Assembly: GCF_003990725.2 (NCBI RefSeq)
Contig: NZ_CP030064.1
Location: 558,001-622,000, forward strand
DNA from: Halorubrum sp. PV6
Lineage (GTDB): Archaea; Halobacteriota; Halobacteria; Halobacteriales; Haloferacaceae
Reading direction: 5' to 3'
DNA: 64,000 nucleotides
The position numbers and the translations under genes are program-made. Below are positions 59,920 through 64,000 of this stretch, in pieces. The notes beneath the pieces were generated by a model, which worked only from the letters and a program-made list of their open reading frames with translations, was not told where the DNA came from and ran no database searches. Every line of letters begins with the position of its first letter. Position 1 is the stretch's first letter.

Positions 59920-60390
59920 ATGGCACGAATGCACACGCGCCGTCGCGGTTCGTCCGGTTCGGACAAGCCGGCGACGGACGAGAACCCGGAGTGGAGCGAC
60001 GTCGACGCCGAGGACATCGAGTCCCGCGTCGTCGAACTGGCAGAGCAGGGCCACGACCCCAGCGTCATCGGACTCAAACTCCGTGACGAGGGCGTCAAGG
60101 GCGTCCCGGTGCCCGACGTGAAGCTGGCCACCGGCAAGAAGGTCACCGAGATCCTCGACGAACACGACGCGGAGCCCGAGCTCCCCGAGGACCTGCGCAA
60201 CCTGATGTCCCAGGCCGTCCGCCTGCGCGAGCACATGGCGGAGAACGGACAGGACCACCAGAACAAGCGTGCGCTCCAGAACACCGAGTCGAAGATCCGT
60301 CGCCTCGTGAACTACTACCGCGGCGACGAGCTCGACGAGGAGTTCACGTACACCTACGAGCTCGCCGCCGAGCTGCTCGAAGACGAGTAA
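59920..60390 (+). CDS. rps15: 30S ribosomal protein S15
   Basis: A 156-residue archaeal S15 (eukaryotic S13 type). The N-terminal extension MARMHTRRRGSSGSDKPA is typical, followed by the S15 fold: VIGLKLRDEGVKGVPVPDVK, then MSQAVRLREHMAENGQDHQN and the rRNA-binding TESKIRRLVNYYR. It begins a same-strand operon with a RecJ-like gene, a Pcc1 paralogue and S3Ae, a conserved haloarchaeal arrangement. The leader may be long. Confidence 0.96.
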   Translation: MARMHTRRRGSSGSDKPATDENPEWSDVDAEDIESRVVELAEQGHDPSVIGLKLRDEGVKGVPVPDVKLATGKKVTEILDEHDAEPELPEDLRNLMSQAVRLREHMAENGQDHQNKRALQNTESKIRRLVNYYRGDELDEEFTYTYELAAELLEDE

Positions 60391-60506
60391 CGATTCGACG
60401 ACGAGTAGCGCCGCGCACCGAGCCGACGAACGACTGACGCGACACCGAGTCGCGACGCACCGACGCACGACGCATCGACCCCACACCGACCCACGACCGA
60501 CTCACC

Positions 60507-61736
60507 ATGACCGAAGCGACATCCGCCACGCCCGCCCCCGACGCCGTCGCCGACGTCCTCGCGGACGCGCCGTTCGTTCGGCTCGTCGCGACCGACGACG
60601 GCGACGCAGTCGCAGCCGCCGGCTTGATCGCCGCGGCGCTCCGGGCGGTCGACACGCCGTTCCAGGTCCGCGTGGCCCGCGATCCGGTCCCCGACGCCGG
60701 CGACGACGCCGTCGCGCTGACCGTCGGCGCCGACCGCGGGCCGCACGCCATCCCCGGCGCCGGACGCCCGGCGAGCACGACCGCGTTCGCGATAGCGCGC
60801 TCGCTCGGCGCCGATCCCGACCCGATAGTCGCCCTCGCGGGCGTCGTCGCGGCGGGCTCGGTCCCCGGAACGGACGGCTCCGGCGACGCGATGGCGGCGG
60901 CCGAGAGTTCGGAGAGCATCCGCCGGCGCCCCGGCGTCGCGCTCCCGACCGCTGACGTGGCGGACGGGCTCGCGGCCTCGACGCTCGTGCGGACGCTCTA
61001 CTCCGGCGACCCCGAGGCCACGAGCGAGGCGCTCGCGGCGCTCGGCCTGCCGGCCGACCTCGACGACGACGCGCACCGGACGCTCGCCTCGCTGGTCGCG
61101 GTCGACGTCGCCGACGCCGAGGACGCGAGCGACAGAGCGGCTTCGACGGTCGAGCGCGCGCTCCGCCCGTACGAGACGGTCGGGGACGCGTCGCCGTTCG
61201 AGACGGTCGGCGGCTACGCCGACGTCCTCGACGCGCTGGCCCGCGAGGCCCCCGGAACGGGGGTCGCGCTGGCGCTCGCGGCCGACCCGAGCGACGCCCT
61301 TCGCACCGCCGCGCTCGACGCGTGGCGGGCCCACGGGCTCGCCGCACACCGAGCGCTCGACGACGCGACGACCGGCCGGTACGACGGCTGTCTCGTCGCG
61401 CGCGTCGACCGTGCAGGCGACGACCTCACGGGCGGCGACGACGCGCCAGACGCGCTCGCCGCCCTCCCGACGGTCGCCCGGCTCGCCCGCGACTTCCGGT
61501 CGCCAGAGCCCGTCGCCGTCGCGGTCGACGAGAGCGCCGGCGAACTGGCGGCCGCCGCGACCGAACCCGTCGGTCTCGGCGACGCCTGCCGCTCGGCGGC
61601 GAGCGAGGTCGGCGCCGACGGCTGGGGGACGACCGACCGCGGCGGGATCGCAGTCGATGCGGACGATACCACGGGAAACAGTGCGACAGACGGCGACATC
61701 ACGAGCGCGCTCGCCGCGCTCAGGGAGGCGCTATGA
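60507..61736 (+). CDS. RecJ-like DHH-family protein with degenerate catalytic motifs
   Basis: A 409-residue Ala/Asp-rich protein located between S15 and S3Ae genes, the position of an archaeal RecJ/Cdc45-like gene. A possible motif I is VRLVATDDGDAVAAAGLIAA, but the DHH motif and the later catalytic Asp/His set are not visible. It is therefore likely a nuclease-inactive RecJ homologue, comparable to Cdc45-like subunits that interact with MCM-GINS. The stop overlaps the next start codon (ATGA). Identification rests on synteny and weak motif matches. Confidence 0.72.
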   Translation: MTEATSATPAPDAVADVLADAPFVRLVATDDGDAVAAAGLIAAALRAVDTPFQVRVARDPVPDAGDDAVALTVGADRGPHAIPGAGRPASTTAFAIARSLGADPDPIVALAGVVAAGSVPGTDGSGDAMAAAESSESIRRRPGVALPTADVADGLAASTLVRTLYSGDPEATSEALAALGLPADLDDDAHRTLASLVAVDVADAEDASDRAASTVERALRPYETVGDASPFETVGGYADVLDALAREAPGTGVALALAADPSDALRTAALDAWRAHGLAAHRALDDATTGRYDGCLVARVDRAGDDLTGGDDAPDALAALPTVARLARDFRSPEPVAVAVDESAGELAAAATEPVGLGDACRSAASEVGADGWGTTDRGGIAVDADDTTGNSATDGDITSALAALREAL

Positions 61737-62062
61737 GCGACGACACCGCAGAACGCGAGGTCGCTCACGGCGACGCGACCCACCGGACGGCGACCGTCCG
61801 GACGCGTCACGCCGACGCCCCCCTCGTCGCCGCCGCGCTCGCTCCGGACGAGACCGACTCGATGACCACCCGCGTCGACGGCGACGCGATCGAGTGCGTC
61901 GTCGAGCGTCCCACGACCGGCGGGCTGCGGTCGACCGTGGACGACCATGTCGTGAACCTCCGCGTCGCAGACCGAATCGTCGAGCGCGCGAGGACGCACC
62001 TCGCGACCGACGACGGAGCGCGCCGCTCCGACACCAACGGCGACACAGACACCAACACATGA
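61733..62062 (+). CDS. KEOPS Pcc1-like paralogue (candidate Pcc2)
   Basis: A 109-residue protein with the Pcc1 fold: THRTATVRTRHADAPLVAAALAPDE, then TTRVDGDAIECVVERP and the helix VVNLRVADRIVERARTHL. It is longer and more divergent than Pcc1 at 11634-11894. An archaeal Pcc1 paralogue, Pcc2, has been described as a fifth KEOPS subunit forming a heterodimer with Pcc1; this gene is a good candidate. Starts and stops overlap the neighbours by 4 bases (ATGA) on both sides, tying it to S3Ae. Confidence 0.8.
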   Translation: MSDDTAEREVAHGDATHRTATVRTRHADAPLVAAALAPDETDSMTTRVDGDAIECVVERPTTGGLRSTVDDHVVNLRVADRIVERARTHLATDDGARRSDTNGDTDTNT

Positions 62063-62706
62063 GCGAACGATCCGTATCCAAGAGCAGAGAACAGAAGCGC
62101 TGGTACACCGTGCTGGCGCCCGAACAGTTCGACCGGCAGGAGATCGGCGAGACCCTCGCCGAGGAGCCCGACCAGGTCGTCGGCCGCACGATTACGACGA
62201 CGCTCGGCGAGCTCACCGGCGACTCCGGCGCGAACAACACGAAGCTAACCTTCAAGATCACCGACGTGGGCAGCGACACGGCCTACACCGAGTTCATCAC
62301 GTACGAGCTCACGCGGGACTACCTGCGCTCGCTCGTCCGCCGCGGCGCCTCGAAGGTCGAGGCGTCGATCACGGTGCTGACGACGGACGACTACCGCATC
62401 CGCGTCCAGCCCGTCGCGCTGACGACGAAGAAGGCCGACCGGTCCCAGGAGAAGGCGATCCGTCGCGTCATGATCGACAAGGTCCACGCGGCCGCCGAGG
62501 ACCGCACCTTCGAGTCGTTCGTCGACGCCATCGTCGAGGGGAACCTCTCGTCGGCCATCTACGGCGAGGCGAAGCTCATCTACCCGCTCCGCCGCGTCGA
62601 GGTCCAGAAACTGACGCTCGAGGCGCGCCCGTCCGAGGTCGCCGCCGAAGAGGAGACCGCCGTCGACGTCGACGCCGACGAAGTGGCCGTCGACGCCGAC
62701 GAGTAA
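62059..62706 (+). CDS. rps3ae: 30S ribosomal protein S3Ae
   Basis: A 215-residue archaeal/eukaryotic small-subunit protein (eS1). Family signatures are KRWYTVLAPEQFDRQEIGET, GRTITTTLGELTGDS, KLTFKITDVG and YPLRRVEVQKLTL; the acidic C-terminal repeat VDVDADEVAVDADE is a halophilic tail. It closes the S15-RecJ-Pcc1 paralogue operon. The ATG at 62059 overlaps the stop codon of the preceding gene. It is convergent with a GNAT gene. Confidence 0.97.
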   Translation: MSERSVSKSREQKRWYTVLAPEQFDRQEIGETLAEEPDQVVGRTITTTLGELTGDSGANNTKLTFKITDVGSDTAYTEFITYELTRDYLRSLVRRGASKVEASITVLTTDDYRIRVQPVALTTKKADRSQEKAIRRVMIDKVHAAAEDRTFESFVDAIVEGNLSSAIYGEAKLIYPLRRVEVQKLTLEARPSEVAAEEETAVDVDADEVAVDADE

Positions 62707-62823
62707 CCTCGCCGAGCGCACCGCCGTTTTCCCGTTTATAAATCGCGTAGCGGCGGCGCCGTTGACTGGGCGTTGGGCGGGGTCTCCCGCCGACTCAGTT
62801 TTAAATAGCTATCACGCACCTCC
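62707..62823. other. Convergent gap after S3Ae
   Basis: Holds T-rich runs on both sides (CCGTTTTCCC, AGTTTTAAATAGC) suited to termination of the two convergent genes, and a TATA-like CGTTTATAAATCG with no plus-strand gene after it. I see no coding sequence. Confidence 0.4.
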
Positions 62824-63363
62824 TCACTCCACGTCCCGCGTCAACTGCTCGCGATACGGCTCGAACCCGTGCTTCGCGTAGAACGCCCGAGCGCGCTCGT
62901 TGTCGACGTCGACGTCGAGCCGGATCTCGCCGCAGCCCTGCTCGCGGGCGTCGGCCGCTGCGCGGTCCAGCAGGCGGTCTGCGAGGCCGGTACCGCGGTG
63001 CGGCTCCGTCACGTATATCTCCCCGACCACGAGCCGGTCCGAGCGGTCGAACGGGTCGGGGCACTCGTCGACGCTCGTCAACAGCAGGCCCGTCAGTTCG
63101 AGGGCTGGGTCCGCGACCGGCGCGGTTGCGGGGTCGACCTCGGCGTCGTCCGCGCCGCTCACCGCCACCCACCCCCGGTTCCCCTCGTCTTCGAGCCGGT
63201 TTCGGGTGAACTCGACGTTGCGCTCGACGAACCGCTCGTCGGGCCAGTCGGCCAGCGCGTGCGCGTCGACTTCGGTCGCGAGACCCCGGTGGTAGGGGAG
63301 CCACAGTTCGGCCGCGTAGCGGCGGAGGGACTCGTCGTCGGTGGGGAGGCGTCGGATCGCCAT
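62824..63363 (-). CDS. GNAT-family acetyltransferase
   Basis: A 179-residue N-acetyltransferase. The acetyl-CoA motif A appears as VGEIYVTEPHRGTGLADRLL, followed by the typical GCGEIRLDVDVDNERARAFY and AKHGFEPYRE. The substrate is unknown. The ATG at 63363 gives MAIRRLPTDDES; an upstream in-frame extension to 63543 would overlap the divergent rpoL promoter. A TATA-like GCTTAAAAGG lies about 25 bases upstream on the plus strand of the next gene. Confidence 0.9.
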   Translation of the reverse strand: MAIRRLPTDDESLRRYAAELWLPYHRGLATEVDAHALADWPDERFVERNVEFTRNRLEDEGNRGWVAVSGADDAEVDPATAPVADPALELTGLLLTSVDECPDPFDRSDRLVVGEIYVTEPHRGTGLADRLLDRAAADAREQGCGEIRLDVDVDNERARAFYAKHGFEPYREQLTRDVE

Positions 63364-63477
63364 GTCGTCGCCTGCGTCCACGTCGCTTAAAAGGCCTGTC
63401 GTGGCGTGCGGACGGTCCGCATCCGCCGATATCCGGGAGACGAAACCTTGAAACGCGCCTCGGGCGAATCGAGGCGT

Positions 63478-63756
63478 ATGGAACTGCGGGTCATCGAGAA
63501 GACCGACACGGAACTCCGCATCGAGATCGCCGGCGAAGACCACACGTTCATGAACGTGCTGAAGGGCGTCCTCTTAGAGACCGACGATGTCGCGGCCGCG
63601 ACCTACGACATGAACCCCGAGCAGTCTGGCGGCCAGACGGAGCCGGTGTTGACGGTGAAAGCCGAGTCCGGCGACCCGCTCGACGTGCTCGCCGACGCCG
63701 CGGCGTCGATCACGGACCGGACGAACGCGCTGCGCGACGCGGTGCAGGCGGCCTGA
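63478..63756 (+). CDS. rpoL: DNA-directed RNA polymerase subunit L
   Basis: A 92-residue assembly subunit (archaeal Rpb11/AC19) that pairs with RpoD. Signatures are [17 protein letters not shown] and the [16 protein letters not shown] block, then the C-terminal helix ALRDAVQA. The length is normal. It is divergent from the GNAT gene. A short T run (GGTTTTTTCC) at about 63784-63791, some 30 bases past the stop codon, could terminate it. Confidence 0.96.
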   Translation: MELRVIEKTDTELRIEIAGEDHTFMNVLKGVLLETDDVAAATYDMNPEQSGGQTEPVLTVKAESGDPLDVLADAAASITDRTNALRDAVQAA

Positions 63757-63881
63757 CCTCGCGGGCGTCTCTTTCACTCGGTTTTTTCCTCGCTTTCGCT
63801 CGCGCTGCTCGCCGACGCTCGCGAGTCGCGACCGCGCGGGCGAGGGGCATACCTAAGTGGCGACTCCCGAAACGGGGTGGT
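63757..63881. other. Intergenic region between rpoL and the glycosyltransferase
   Basis: Contains the possible rpoL terminator and GC-rich direct and inverted copies of CTCGC (CTCGCTTTCGCTCGCGCTGC). A TATA-like CATACCTAAG lies about 30 bases before the next ATG at 63882. No gene is seen. Confidence 0.4.
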
Positions 63882-64000
63882 ATGCCACCGAGCGTACTCA
63901 TGCTGGGATGGGGCTACCCGCCGAACATCACCGGGGGCCTCGACGTTCACGTCGGTGAACTGTTCTCCGGGCTCCGCGACGACTTCGGGGTCGACGCCAC
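63882..64000 (+). CDS. Glycosyltransferase family 4, N-terminal fragment
   Basis: The frame from ATG 63882 gives MPPSVLMLGWGYPPNITGGL, then DVHVGELFSGLRDDFGVDA, and runs off the window. The block WGYPPNITGGLDVHVGEL is the acceptor-domain start of GT4 enzymes such as glycogen- or starch-synthase-like transferases, where GG binds the nucleotide sugar. An alternative start is MLGW at 63900. Substrate and partners are outside the window. Confidence 0.8.
   Translation, partial: MPPSVLMLGWGYPPNITGGLDVHVGELFSGLRDDFGVDA

Noticed and set aside
1-64000. CRISPR array
   Set aside because: No regularly spaced direct repeats were seen; the Cas4-like gene at 31279-31935 stands alone.

Overview
The window is a high-GC stretch of a haloarchaeal chromosome. 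The proteins are strongly acidic, translation is largely leaderless with archaeal TATA boxes 22-30 bases before start codons, and RNA polymerase subunits, TFB, prefoldin, KEOPS subunits and a proteasome are archaeal. An archaerhodopsin-type bacteriorhodopsin and a halorhodopsin in one window point to Halorubrum or a close relative (inference from the family, not from a database search).

Layout. 1-1.4 kb: rhodopsin locus with a divergent, truncated acidic gene, bacteriorhodopsin and a small two-helix membrane protein. 1.5-9.3 kb: CDC48-like ATPase, TRAM protein, DapA-type aldolase, cysteine-cluster protein, PAS histidine kinase, Rieske-type protein and NfeD protein. 9.3-15.2 kb: pyruvate kinase, then an information-processing block (L37Ae, RpoP, Pcc1, prefoldin beta, DUF3194), GMP synthase glutaminase subunit, TruD and Pth2. 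15.4-20.5 kb: halorhodopsin, a Tat/lipoprotein halocyanin, a SafE/DsbD-like membrane protein and a CcoI-like copper P-type ATPase. 20.5-31.2 kb: aldo/keto reductase, histidine kinase, S9 peptidase, glycosyltransferase, membrane halocyanin, PyrE, MoxR, tRNA-Ser(CGA), citramalate/isopropylmalate synthase, cupin. 31.3-44.2 kb: orphan Cas4-like nuclease, MfnA, PEP synthase with a TrmB-type box, a MinD-like pair, rhodanese/MBL protein, EndoV, rhomboid, AroD and TFB. 44.3-45.3 kb: a lower-GC patch with an AN1 zinc-finger gene and an IS200/IS605-like relic. 45.3-54.2 kb: BtuF-like protein, DUF84 NTPase, two winged-helix proteins, SPFH protein, SRPBCC protein, a Bat-like regulator, archaetidylserine synthase, proteasome beta. 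54.4-64 kb: uracil-DNA glycosylase, a candidate terminated small RNA, PHP plus asparagine-synthase-like pair, NhaC antiporter, the S15-RecJ-Pcc1 paralogue-S3Ae operon, a GNAT enzyme, RpoL and the start of a glycosyltransferase.

How it fits together. Two retinal ion pumps and a Bat-type regulator lie within 52 kb. An ACCTTACT element sits 58 bases before the start codon of both pump genes and 52 bases before the divergent gene at the left edge, which suggests one light-energy regulon. Blue copper proteins, SafE and the P-type ATPase look like a copper/respiratory assembly set. Pyruvate kinase and PEP synthase are the opposing enzymes of the glycolysis/gluconeogenesis switch.

Best leads for something undescribed: the roughly 87-nt candidate RNA at 55351-55437 with its own TATA box and oligo-T terminator, the shared rhodopsin promoter element, and a dispersed GC-rich repeat (42.2 and 57.4 kb) whose two copies show compensatory changes in a stem. 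No complete mobile element, CRISPR array or rRNA was seen.
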